Assembly (NCBI GenBank): GCA_007125255.1
Contig: SLDM01000330.1
Span: 1 to 12,956 of the forward strand
Direction: 5' to 3'
Length of the DNA: 12,956 nucleotides
Source of the DNA: Phycisphaerales bacterium
GTDB lineage: Bacteria; Planctomycetota; Phycisphaerae; Phycisphaerales; SM1A02
A model generated the notes under the pieces. That model worked only from the letters and a program-made list of their open reading frames with translations. It was not told the origin of the DNA and did not search any database. Made by a program: the position numbers and the translations under genes. Shown here piece by piece: positions 1-6,622 of this stretch. How positions within the stretch are numbered: the stretch's first letter is position 1; every line of letters begins with the position of its first letter.

Positions 1-48
1 ACCATGACCGGGACCATGACCGGGACCATGACCGGAACCATGAAAGGT
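1..48. repeat. 12-bp tandem repeat, about 4 units, cut by the window edge
   Basis: Units start at 1, 13, 25 and 37. The first two are identical (ACCATGACCGGG), the third differs at its last base and the fourth is degenerate (ACCATGAAAGGT). Because 12 is a multiple of 3, the array could be coding: the + strand reads Thr-Met-Thr-Gly repeats in a frame open from base 1 to a TGA at 118-120, and the minus strand from an ATG at 43 reads Met-Val-Pro-Val repeats. I cannot tell whether either is a real gene end, since the array continues out of the window. Confidence 0.8.
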
Positions 49-202
49 TCGCCCCGGTCGGGCGTTCGACCGATGATCGGCCTGCACATCGCCCCTCCGA
101 CACGCTATCCTCTTCCATGAAGTTCGTTTGCAACAATATCGGCGCGCTGCTCCATTTCGTCGTTCCGATCGACGCCGGTCGCGCCGCATTCTCTGGTTTG
201 AG

Positions 203-207
203 AGGAG
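203..207 (+). promoter_or_regulatory. Ribosome binding site of the FKBP gene
   Basis: AGGAG lies nine bases before the ATG at 217 and supports that start. Confidence 0.65.
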
Positions 208-216
208 ATTCTCCCA

Positions 217-915
217 ATGGTGAAACAATTCGGTCTCGGCGTACTCGCCCTCACTGGTCTCGGACTGGCCGTCGCCACCATGGCCCCGAATGCCGCTCCT
301 GACGATTACGAAGCGATCCCCCCGGCTCCGGCGGAGCTTGAGCGGGCGGTCCGGGATCTCGACCACTCCCTGACGGAACTGATCCGGCGTGCGGAAGAGG
401 CACTGGACGGCGTCGCCCACAGCGCCGCCGTCGATACCAACGCCACGCCGCCCACCGCAACGGTGACGGTATACGCAGAGGGACGGGCGTGGCGGATCAT
501 CCTGAACGCGGAATCCGGCGAGATCACCGACCGAACCGAAATGCCGCGGTTCCCCGGCGAGCCGGTCGAAGGCGACTGGACGGAAACGGCGACCGGTCTG
601 AGGTACTTCGACATCGTTGAAGGTGAGGGCGAGAAGCCCGCCGGTCCGAACACCACGGTCACGGTCCACTATTCCGGCTGGCTTGTGGATGGGACCAAGT
701 TTGACAGTTCGCGCGATAGCGGCGAACCGATCAGCTTCTCACTCAACCAGGTCATTCGCGGCTGGACCGAAGGCGTCGGCGATATGCGGGTCGGTGGAAA
801 GCGCAAGCTGATCATTCCCTACAACCTGGCCTACGGACCGCGGGGCCGGCCCGGCGCGATTCCACCGCGCGCCACCCTGATTTTTGATGTCGAACTGATT
901 TCGATCGATGACTGA
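217..915 (+). CDS. Exported FKBP-type peptidyl-prolyl cis-trans isomerase with PepSY-like N-terminal region
   Basis: 232 residues. The C-terminal half (about 125-231) is an FKBP domain, which catalyses cis-trans isomerisation of Xaa-Pro bonds during folding. The pocket residues known from FKBP12 are all visible: Y152 in VHYSGW, F162-D163 in KFDSS, R166, F174, V179-I180, W183, Y206 in LAYGPRG and F223. Residues 5-22 are hydrophobic after MVKQ, consistent with a signal peptide or anchor, so action outside the cytoplasm is likely. Residues about 60-112 (a helix with EEALDG, then [22 protein letters not shown]) resemble a PepSY domain; this is a pattern call. AGGAG precedes the ATG by nine bases. 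The next gene begins 57 bases after the stop on the same strand with no terminator seen, so co-transcription is plausible. The isomerase call is firm; the exported location is likely. Confidence 0.9.
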   Translation: MVKQFGLGVLALTGLGLAVATMAPNAAPDDYEAIPPAPAELERAVRDLDHSLTELIRRAEEALDGVAHSAAVDTNATPPTATVTVYAEGRAWRIILNAESGEITDRTEMPRFPGEPVEGDWTETATGLRYFDIVEGEGEKPAGPNTTVTVHYSGWLVDGTKFDSSRDSGEPISFSLNQVIRGWTEGVGDMRVGGKRKLIIPYNLAYGPRGRPGAIPPRATLIFDVELISIDD

Positions 916-972
916 TCGAGCCTCCGCTCCGGCAACCCTGACCTTTCCCCCTATCTGAAGGGAGATCACCCG

Positions 973-1782
973 ATGGCTATCTCTGCAGCTCGTGCCCGTG
1001 CACTGTGCACCGCCAGTGAATTGAATCTGGTCAACTGGAGTTCCGCGCGCCACGTCAAGTCGCTCGCACCGGCACAACTGAAACAGAAGATCGATCGTGC
1101 CCGGAAACTCCGCAACAAGTTCCGGGATCTGTCCAAGAAGCAGCGTGGTGAAGCGCGCGGCAAGCGAAAGCCCACCGGCAAGCGCGCCGCCCAGGGCAAC
1201 GAGAACACCGTGGAGAAGGCGGACCTGTTCGCCGAAGTGCTCACTCGGTTCGAGGACGCCGCCCGGAGCAAGGCCGCAACGGAATCGGGCACCACGAAGA
1301 CCACCCGAAAGAAGAAAACTTCGAAGAAGAAGGTGGCCGGCGTCGGCGCCGCGAAGAAGACCAGGAAGAAGTCCGGTCAGAAGAAGGCGACGGGCCGCGC
1401 CGCATCCGGTACGAAGGCCGGCAGTAAGAAGACGAAAAAGAAGAAGACCTCGGGCCGGACCGCCGATTCCAAACGCAGGAAGCCGACGGAGAAGGCGGCA
1501 TCCTCCGGGGAGACGCCGAAGGTCGCGCTGGCCGGCGCTTCGGACCAGAAGCGGTCCGCGTCGCTCGCGGCCGCGTCCGGATCCCGGGGGATCAACCCGC
1601 TGACCGGCTCATCCGCCCTGGAAGCCCAGGCCGCACGCCGCACGCGCCGAAAGAAATCGGCGAAGTCCGCCCGGGCGGGCGGAATCGAAAGCCGCTTCGC
1701 CGCCACGGTCACCGACAAGATTCAGGGCCATATTTCCGGCAGCAATAAGCGCCGCCAGGCCCGGCGCGACTCTCGATCCTGA
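973..1782 (+). CDS. Lysine- and alanine-rich basic protein, histone-H1-like tail, function unknown
   Basis: 269 residues, strongly basic. Three zones are visible. Residues 1-100 look folded and helical (ASELNLV, LAPAQLKQKIDRARKLRNKFRDLSKKQRGEARGK, then VEKADLFAEVLTRFEDA). Residues about 105-235 are a low-complexity K/A/T/S/G/R linker with KKK and KKTKKKK runs, like the tails of histone H1 or bacterial H1-like proteins. Residues about 236-269 form a distinct tail (ESRFAATVTDKIQGHISGSNKRRQARRDSR) that looks constrained. I recall similar end blocks in hypothetical proteins of other bacteria but cannot name the family. The composition suggests nucleic-acid or polyanion binding, which is inference. 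No signal peptide is apparent. AAGGGAGAT precedes the ATG at 973 at good spacing. It lies between two likely exported proteins and may share their transcript. Confidence 0.8.
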   Translation: MAISAARARALCTASELNLVNWSSARHVKSLAPAQLKQKIDRARKLRNKFRDLSKKQRGEARGKRKPTGKRAAQGNENTVEKADLFAEVLTRFEDAARSKAATESGTTKTTRKKKTSKKKVAGVGAAKKTRKKSGQKKATGRAASGTKAGSKKTKKKKTSGRTADSKRRKPTEKAASSGETPKVALAGASDQKRSASLAAASGSRGINPLTGSSALEAQAARRTRRKKSAKSARAGGIESRFAATVTDKIQGHISGSNKRRQARRDSRS

Positions 1783-1840
1783 GATTTGCCGCGCCCCCAC
1801 CCCGGCCGCGATCCGGCACCCGCCGATCGTTGCCCTTCAA

Positions 1841-1848
1841 GGAAGGAG
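1841..1848 (+). promoter_or_regulatory. Ribosome binding site that decides the start of the thioredoxin-domain gene
   Basis: GGAAGGAG ends eight bases before the ATG at 1857. The same frame is open further upstream to a TTG at 1830, but that codon has no such site and would put charged residues before the signal peptide. Confidence 0.75.
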
Positions 1849-1856
1849 TTGACACC

Positions 1857-3233
1857 ATGTTGCACGCACGAACCCTCTCCGTCACGGCGATTGCGGGACT
1901 CTGCCTCTTCGGCGCCCCCGCGCACCAGGCCCTGGCCCAGGAACACCTGACCGAAGAAGCTCGCGAAGACCTTCGGGAGCAGGCCGTTCGCATTCTCGAA
2001 GCCACCGCCATGCGCTACCGGGAAATCGAAACCTATCGCGATCGTGTGGAAATCCAGTACGACATCACCACCAAGGGCGATGCGCCCTCGCCATTCGCGG
2101 ATGAGGAAGCCGGAACGGAGAGGCTCGATCTCTCCATCATCAACCCGAACCAGATCGCCTTCACCGGCGAAGGCATTGAGCTGTACAGCGACGGAACGAA
2201 CACCTGGCTGGCGATCGAGTGGTTCGGCCAGTACATGAAGACCACCGCACCGGATACGTACATGGACCTGCCGGACACCGTGGAACCGATGATGCTCGCG
2301 GCGATGCTCAACCACCCGGCGCTCTCCCTGATCTTCGGCAGTCACGAGGCCTTCGCGGACTTCGCCCCGGAACTCACCTCGGTGGAGCGTATCGATTTCG
2401 AACTGGCGGAAGGTCGCCAGTACCGCCTGATTGAGGGCACCATGCACTACTCGATGGGCATGGGCGATCCGTTGCCGGTCAAGGTCCGCTTCGAGCTCTC
2501 GACCGATACCGACCTGCTGGAGCGCGCGGAATACGACATGACCGAACTCTATAACACCATGCGCGAGAACATGCTCGCCATGATGGGCGACGATGCCGGT
2601 GAGATGGGCATGGAACTTCCCGAGTACGAGCGTTTCGTCATGCGCGCAAACGTGCTCGATATGCAGATCAATCAGATCCTTGATGCCGAGGCGTTCAGCT
2701 ACGACCCGCCCGCGGGAATGGAGCTTGTGGACTCCTTCGACTTCGGAGGCGGCTGGGATGACTCCCAGCAGATGGAACTCGTCGGCGATGAGGCTCCCGC
2801 GTTTTCTGAACGAACGCTCGAAGGAGACACCCTTGCCCTCGAGGACCTGCGGGGGAAAGTGGTGCTGCTGGACTTCTGGGCCATGTGGTGCATGCCCTGT
2901 GTGCAGGCCCTGCCCCACTTCCAGACGATCCACGAGCACTTCGACGGCCAGGACGTGATCGTGCTGGGCGTGAACCGCGATCCGCACGATTCGGAAGATC
3001 GCATGAAAAAGTTCCTCGAGGAGCGGGAGATCACCTTCGGACACGTCCTGGACTTCGACGGCGAGGTCGCCGCCAAGTACCACGTCTCCGGAATCCCCTG
3101 TTCGGTGCTGATCGATGCGAACGGCGTGATCCGCGACATCGGCGTCGGCTTCGCGCCCGGCAAGGAAAAGGAACTGATCGCCCGGATCGAGGCGCTGCTC
3201 GAAGAGCCGTCAGACGACGGCGGGGACGAGTGA
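1857..3233 (+). CDS. Secreted DUF2092/LolA-like protein with C-terminal TlpA-type thioredoxin domain
   Basis: 458 residues from the ATG at 1857, chosen for its strong ribosome site and because it begins the signal peptide (MLHARTLSVTAIAGLCLFGA, likely cut near ALAQ, residue 26-28). Residues about 40-295 resemble DUF2092, a LolA/LolB-like fold: a helix (AVRILEATAMRYREIETY) and then strands with TNTWLAIEWFGQYMKT. Residues 307-450 form a TlpA/ResA-like thioredoxin domain: GDEAPAF, LRGKVVLLDFWAMWCMPCVQ with redox cysteines C345 and C348, and the cis-proline loop SGIPCSVLID (P414). Such domains reduce or exchange thiols outside the cytoplasm. C415 next to the cis-proline is unusual; Thr or Val is more common there. 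An intrinsic terminator follows the stop by about 35 bases. The substrate cannot be told from sequence. Confidence 0.88.
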   Translation: MLHARTLSVTAIAGLCLFGAPAHQALAQEHLTEEAREDLREQAVRILEATAMRYREIETYRDRVEIQYDITTKGDAPSPFADEEAGTERLDLSIINPNQIAFTGEGIELYSDGTNTWLAIEWFGQYMKTTAPDTYMDLPDTVEPMMLAAMLNHPALSLIFGSHEAFADFAPELTSVERIDFELAEGRQYRLIEGTMHYSMGMGDPLPVKVRFELSTDTDLLERAEYDMTELYNTMRENMLAMMGDDAGEMGMELPEYERFVMRANVLDMQINQILDAEAFSYDPPAGMELVDSFDFGGGWDDSQQMELVGDEAPAFSERTLEGDTLALEDLRGKVVLLDFWAMWCMPCVQALPHFQTIHEHFDGQDVIVLGVNRDPHDSEDRMKKFLEEREITFGHVLDFDGEVAAKYHVSGIPCSVLIDANGVIRDIGVGFAPGKEKELIARIEALLEEPSDDGGDE

Positions 3234-3267
3234 TTCGCCCCACCACTCCCGTTCCCCCACGCTTTCC

Positions 3268-3299
3268 GAAACCGCCGACCGAACGTCGGCGGTTTTTTT
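3268..3299 (+). terminator. Intrinsic terminator after the thioredoxin-domain gene
   Basis: The stem ACCGCCGAC (3271-3279) pairs perfectly with GTCGGCGGT (3285-3293) around a five-base loop CGAAC. Flanking A and T bases extend the stem, and a seven-T run (3293-3299) follows. The run is on the + strand side only, so it mainly ends transcription of the 217-3233 block. Confidence 0.92.
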
Positions 3300-3332
3300 C
3301 TGCGCCGCCTGCGACTTCTACGATTCCCGGAT

Positions 3333-3376
3333 TCAGTTCCGGGCACGAAGTAGATTCACCGCGAAGGACGCAGTGG
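3333..3376 (+). repeat. Intergenic repeat, copy A (degenerate)
   Basis: TCAGTTCCGGGC is followed after a spacer by ATTCACCGCGAAGGACGCAG. It aligns along its length with the other two copies in this gap and carries several mismatches. Confidence 0.7.
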
Positions 3377-3390
3377 AAACCCTGCTCATC

Positions 3391-3421
3391 CGGATCTGAT
3401 ACCCCTTCCAGGTCAGATCCG
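3391..3421. repeat. Hairpin made of an inverted fragment of the intergenic repeat
   Basis: CGGATCTGA (3391-3399) is the reverse complement of TCAGATCCG (3413-3421), which opens copy B. An ACC/GGT match just inside extends the hairpin with a bulge. No T-run follows, so I do not call it a terminator. Confidence 0.65.
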
Positions 3422-3475
3422 GGCGAGCAGAACAATAACCGCGGAGATCGCGGAGGACGCGGAGAGAACGCGGAG
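3411..3475 (+). repeat. Intergenic repeat, copy B (expanded)
   Basis: GGTCAGATCCGGGC, a spacer, then ACCGCGGAGATCGCGGAGGACGC and further GCGGAG units. Compared with copy C, the GCGGAG motif is expanded, as if by slippage. Confidence 0.75.
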
Positions 3476-3637
3476 TGGGACGAGAAGACACGCTGGCGCG
3501 ATCAATGGCGGCGCTTCAGGAATCGGCGAGAGTGACCGGCAGGGATGAGAGCGTTCAGCGAAGGAATCCGGAGGAGGGCCGCAGCCTGGCGCCTCCATTC
3601 TCCCACTTCGTCACTTCGTCACTCCGCTCCGCTACCC

Positions 3638-3692
3638 TTCTCCGCGCTCTCTGCGTCCTCCGCGGTGAATGCTTTGTGCGCCCGGATCTGAC
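3638..3692 (-). repeat. Intergenic repeat, copy C (inverted)
   Basis: Read on the minus strand it is GGTCAGATCCGGGCGCAC, a short spacer, then ATTCACCGCGGAGGACGCAG and GCGGAGAAG. Together with copy B it forms a large inverted pair about 160 bases apart. The rest of the 3300-3704 gap holds no convincing gene; the only other pattern is a short direct duplication of CTTCGTCA near 3606-3621. Confidence 0.78.
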
Positions 3693-3704
3693 CTCGAAAA
3701 CGTG

Positions 3705-5606
3705 TTACGGCGCGGGATAGAGTGTCGGCGCGCCGGGGCCGACCGGGGCGCCGAGAACGAAGACCCACAGGTAGAACAGGATCACCCAGCCGATCAGGAA
3801 ACAGATCGAGTACGGCAGCATGGTCGAGATCAGCGTGCCGATGCCGAGCTTCTTGTCGTACCGCGCGGCGAACGCGAAGATAATGCCGAAGTAGCTCATC
3901 ATCGGCGTGATGATGTTCGTCGTCGAATCGCCGATCCGGTACGCCGCCTGGATCACTTCCGGGCTGTATCCGACCTGCATCAGCATCGGCACGAAGATCG
4001 GCGCGGTCACCGCCCACTGCGCGCTCGCGCTGCCGAGCATGAGATTGACGAAGCAGCACAGCAGGATGAACGGCAGGAAGACGAACGGGTTGTCCCACCC
4101 GATCCGCTCGATCCCGTCGGCGCCGAGGACCGCGATGATCGAACCGAAGTTGGTCCAGTTGAAATACGTCACGAACTGGGCTGCGAAGAACACCAGCACG
4201 ATGTAAAGGCCCATCGAACTCATCGCCCCGGCCATCGCGTCGATGATGTCCCGGTCGTTCTTCATCGTGCCGGTCAGGCGGCCGTACACGAAGCCGGGAA
4301 TGATGAAGAAGATGAAGATCATCATGACCACGCTCCGCAGGAAGGGTGAGCGCAGCATGTCGCCGGTCTCGGGGTTCCGCAGCACGCCGTACCCGGGAAT
4401 GCTCCGGACCGCGCGGTTGAGCGTCCCCGCCGCCCCGTCCTGCCGGGGCACGTACAACCTGACCGTCTCCAGCCGCGCCGGCTCGGCCCTCCCCGCCTCC
4501 CGCGCTTCTGCGATATCCCGCGCGATCTCCCGATCCCGCCGGCGCGTCTCCGCCATCTCCTGCAGCAGTTCGGATTGCGACCACGCCGCGGCCCGCTCGA
4601 CCATCGTGCGTTCATCGCCTTCATGCTCCGGCGCGGCGACCATCTCCACGCGCACCTCCGCCTCGATCGTCAGGTGCGGGCCGGCAAAATAGGTGAAGAG
4701 CAGGACCATCCCGAGCGCGGACACCCCTGCCCATTTCAGCGCGCGCTTCTCGCCCGATGTAATCGGTTCAAGCGTCGTCTCATCCTCCAGCCCCTCTTCC
4801 ATGTTCGATGAATCGAACTTACCCAGCTTCGGCTCCACGATGTATCGCGTCACCAGCGTGCCGACGATCGTGATGAAGAACGTGCTGATGATCATGAAGT
4901 ACCAATTGACCGCCGGATGCACTTCATACGCCGGGTCAATGATGCGCGCTGCATCCTGGGTGATACCCGCCAGCAACGGGTCCACTGTGCCGATGAGCAG
5001 GTTCGCGCTGTACCCCCCGGACACTCCGGCAAACGCCGCGGCCAGTCCCGCGAAGGGGTGTCTTCCGAGGGAATAAAAAATCGCCGCCCCCAGCGGAACG
5101 ATCACCACGTACCCCATCTCCGAGGCGGTATTGGAAATCACGCCCGCAAAAACGAGGGCCGCCGTCACGAGCACCTTCGGCGCGCCCAGAACAATCCAGC
5201 GGATCACCGCGGTCAGCAGGCCGCTGCGCTCGGCCACCCCGACGCCAAGCAGCGCGACCAGCACCGTTCCGAGGGGCGTGAAATTGACGAAGTTGCTGAC
5301 GAGCCCCTCGCTGATGCGGCGGAAACCCTCGGCGTTCATGAGCGAGACCGCGCGGATGACGCCATCCTCCGCGCGATCGGCGGCGCCTTCCGGCCGGGGA
5401 TCCGCCACCGACCACTCGAAGTATCCCGCCACCCCGCTGAGCAGAACCACGCCGAGAGCAAAGAGCGCAAAGAGCGTCACCGGATGGGGCAGCAGGTTGC
5501 CCAGCCACTCCACCACCCCGAGAAAGCGCGCGATCCATCCCTGGCGGGAGGCATCCTCGCTCAACTTCGGCAATTGCGGCTTGCCCGGCGGCGGGTTCTC
5601 GGTCAT
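3705..5606 (-). CDS. AbgT-family transporter with an extra soluble insertion
   Basis: 633 residues, against about 490-520 for E. coli AbgT, MtrF and YdaH. The family takes up p-aminobenzoyl-glutamate or exports sulfonamide-type antimetabolites in the inner membrane. Conserved blocks are clear: NFTPLGTVLVALLGVGVAERSGL (109-130), SNTASEMGYVVIVPL (158-172), GVSGGYSANLLIGTVDPLLAGIT, GSASAQWAVTAPIFVPMLM (525-543) and YRIGDSTTNIITPMMSYF (556-573). Hydrophobic segments span the protein. The extra length is largely a hydrophilic stretch at about 310-420, rich in Glu, Arg and Ala and probably helical at 335-375, between two membrane segments. GGAG lies eight bases before the ATG (5604-5606). The upstream neighbour is divergent, and downstream is the repeat-rich gap, so the gene is probably transcribed alone. 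The family is sure; the substrate and the role of the insertion are unknown. Confidence 0.92.
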   Translation of the reverse strand: MTENPPPGKPQLPKLSEDASRQGWIARFLGVVEWLGNLLPHPVTLFALFALGVVLLSGVAGYFEWSVADPRPEGAADRAEDGVIRAVSLMNAEGFRRISEGLVSNFVNFTPLGTVLVALLGVGVAERSGLLTAVIRWIVLGAPKVLVTAALVFAGVISNTASEMGYVVIVPLGAAIFYSLGRHPFAGLAAAFAGVSGGYSANLLIGTVDPLLAGITQDAARIIDPAYEVHPAVNWYFMIISTFFITIVGTLVTRYIVEPKLGKFDSSNMEEGLEDETTLEPITSGEKRALKWAGVSALGMVLLFTYFAGPHLTIEAEVRVEMVAAPEHEGDERTMVERAAAWSQSELLQEMAETRRRDREIARDIAEAREAGRAEPARLETVRLYVPRQDGAAGTLNRAVRSIPGYGVLRNPETGDMLRSPFLRSVVMMIFIFFIIPGFVYGRLTGTMKNDRDIIDAMAGAMSSMGLYIVLVFFAAQFVTYFNWTNFGSIIAVLGADGIERIGWDNPFVFLPFILLCCFVNLMLGSASAQWAVTAPIFVPMLMQVGYSPEVIQAAYRIGDSTTNIITPMMSYFGIIFAFAARYDKKLGIGTLISTMLPYSICFLIGWVILFYLWVFVLGAPVGPGAPTLYPAP

Positions 5607-5633
5607 GCAACGTGCTCCAATGAGTGTGCGAGA

Positions 5634-5644
5634 CGTTCCGAACG
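5634..5644. other. Short palindrome in the divergent promoter region
   Basis: CGTTC-C-GAACG, a five-base inverted repeat, lies 28 bases upstream of the AbgT start in the 5607-5795 gap between divergent genes. It could be an operator half-site pair, but sites this short arise by chance. Nothing else in the gap stands out except a CTATCGT box near its right end. Confidence 0.3.
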
Positions 5645-5787
5645 GGCCGTTCCCGGCGGGCGGTCTCCGGGACGGCCCGGAACGCCCCGGAAGCTACCGT
5701 TCTCCCGGGCGTCCGGCAACCGCCCGATCCCGGGTTCACCATTCTTCCCGCTCCCGCCGCGAACCTACCCTCTTCCCCGCGCCGACG

Positions 5788-5794
5788 CTATCGT
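5788..5794 (+). promoter_or_regulatory. Possible -10 box (CTATCGT) just before the zinc-ribbon protein gene
   Basis: TATCGT at 5789-5794 ends eight bases before the ATG at 5802, which would place a transcript start on or near that ATG. No convincing -35 was seen, and there is no Shine-Dalgarno site, so a leaderless message is possible. Confidence 0.35.
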
Positions 5795-5795
5795 C

Positions 5796-6569
5796 ATGAT
5801 CATGCTGCGGGTGCTTCGAAGGAAACTTCACGCCATCGACTACTACTCGGCCCGGCGGGAGCGGAGTCTCTGGACGCGTCTGCGCGACGCGGCACTTCCC
5901 GTGACGCTGCTGGCCACCCTGCCGATCGTCGCGTTGATGAACCTCGTCCTGCAACGGCCGATCGCGGGTGAGATGCACCACGGCACGATCTGGCGTGACC
6001 TGGATCACGCCCATACCGCCATCTTCGATGATTTCGCCGACGAAAGGCCGTCGCACCTGCCCCGGAGCACCGAGTCACCCGCGCCGGATGAGCGGGGAAT
6101 CTCCGCCGGCCAGTTCCGGCTGTACGCCCGGCACGCAGAGCGGGGCTGGCCGCTGACCACCTCCCGCGTCGATCTGCCGATCGACGGCGAGGTCGAACTG
6201 TATCGCGAGCGCGGCCGCACCCGGTGGCGGATGCTCGATGACGAAAACGGGGCCCGGAGGGCGATCATCGCCGCACTTTCCGAGAAGCGCGCCCCGCAGG
6301 ATCTGGTCCAGGCCCATCAGGTCGAGTCTCACGTCACCGTCTACCCGCTGCGCTGGCTCGGGAACGCCATGATCTGGTGGGCTCTGCTCTATCTCGGCGC
6401 GGCGATCGCGCTGGTCTGCCTGCACTTTGCCGTCACCCGCATCCAGAGAAGGGTTGCCCTTCGCGCTCGCCGGCTTCGCCGCTCGGGACGGTGCCCGAAC
6501 TGCGCCTACGACCTGCGCGGCCTTGAGTTCAGCGACCGCTGTCCGGAGTGCGGCGATCTGAGCTGGTAG
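5796..6569 (+). CDS. Two-helix membrane protein with C-terminal zinc ribbon, function unknown
   Basis: 257 residues from the ATG at 5796; a second ATG at 5802 gives 255. The frame stays open far upstream over the antisense of the AbgT gene, but that part reads as non-coding and I exclude it. Numbering from 5802: a basic N-terminus (RVLRRKL), a membrane helix at about 30-50, a soluble region 51-186 probably outside the membrane, a second helix at about 187-212, a very arginine-rich stretch (RIQRRVALRARRLRRSGR), then a zinc ribbon with C231/C234 (CPNC) and C247/C250 (CPEC) around YDLRGL. By the positive-inside rule both ends face the cytoplasm. I associate this ribbon with Phycisphaerae proteins but know no function. 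No ribosome site is visible. The ankyrin gene follows after 53 bases. Confidence 0.8.
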   Translation: MIMLRVLRRKLHAIDYYSARRERSLWTRLRDAALPVTLLATLPIVALMNLVLQRPIAGEMHHGTIWRDLDHAHTAIFDDFADERPSHLPRSTESPAPDERGISAGQFRLYARHAERGWPLTTSRVDLPIDGEVELYRERGRTRWRMLDDENGARRAIIAALSEKRAPQDLVQAHQVESHVTVYPLRWLGNAMIWWALLYLGAAIALVCLHFAVTRIQRRVALRARRLRRSGRCPNCAYDLRGLEFSDRCPECGDLSW

Positions 6570-6576
6570 AGTAGTC

Positions 6577-6604
6577 CGGTTCGAACGGAGCGTCTTTCGA
6601 ACCG
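6577..6604. promoter_or_regulatory. Perfect 9-bp inverted repeat upstream of the ankyrin gene
   Basis: CGGTTCGAA (6577-6585) and TTCGAACCG (6596-6604) are exact reverse complements around a ten-base spacer. Each arm contains the palindrome TTCGAA. The element lies wholly between the stop at 6569 and the ATG at 6623. It could be an operator, or an RNA hairpin near the 5' end of the ankyrin message. No T-run follows, so it is not an ordinary terminator. Confidence 0.7.
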
Positions 6605-6622
6605 AAACTTGAGCGGAAACCC

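Noticed and set aside
117..302. Small open frame starting at ATG 117, ending inside the FKBP gene
   Set aside because: It overlaps the FKBP gene by 86 bases in another frame, has no ribosome site and no recognisable motif; its ATG follows a possible -10 box, but that is better read as upstream sequence.
1722..3083. Long minus-strand open frame (about 450 codons) over the thioredoxin-domain gene
   Set aside because: It is antisense to a protein with clear signal peptide and thioredoxin motifs; long shadow frames are common in GC-rich coding DNA.
3300..3704. CRISPR array or small genes in the repeat-rich gap
   Set aside because: The repeats are few, differ in orientation and spacing, and have no uniform spacers; open frames there arise from the GCGGAG repeats and lack motifs.
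4917..5795. Upstream extension of the zinc-ribbon protein frame
   Set aside because: It runs antisense through conserved AbgT codons and the gap, and its translation is Arg/His/Pro-rich without motifs; the real start is at 5796 or 5802.
6571..6604. Possible tRNA, because GGTTCGAA resembles a T-arm
   Set aside because: The flanking bases do not form a T-stem, and no acceptor, anticodon or D arm is present; the sequence is better explained as an inverted repeat.
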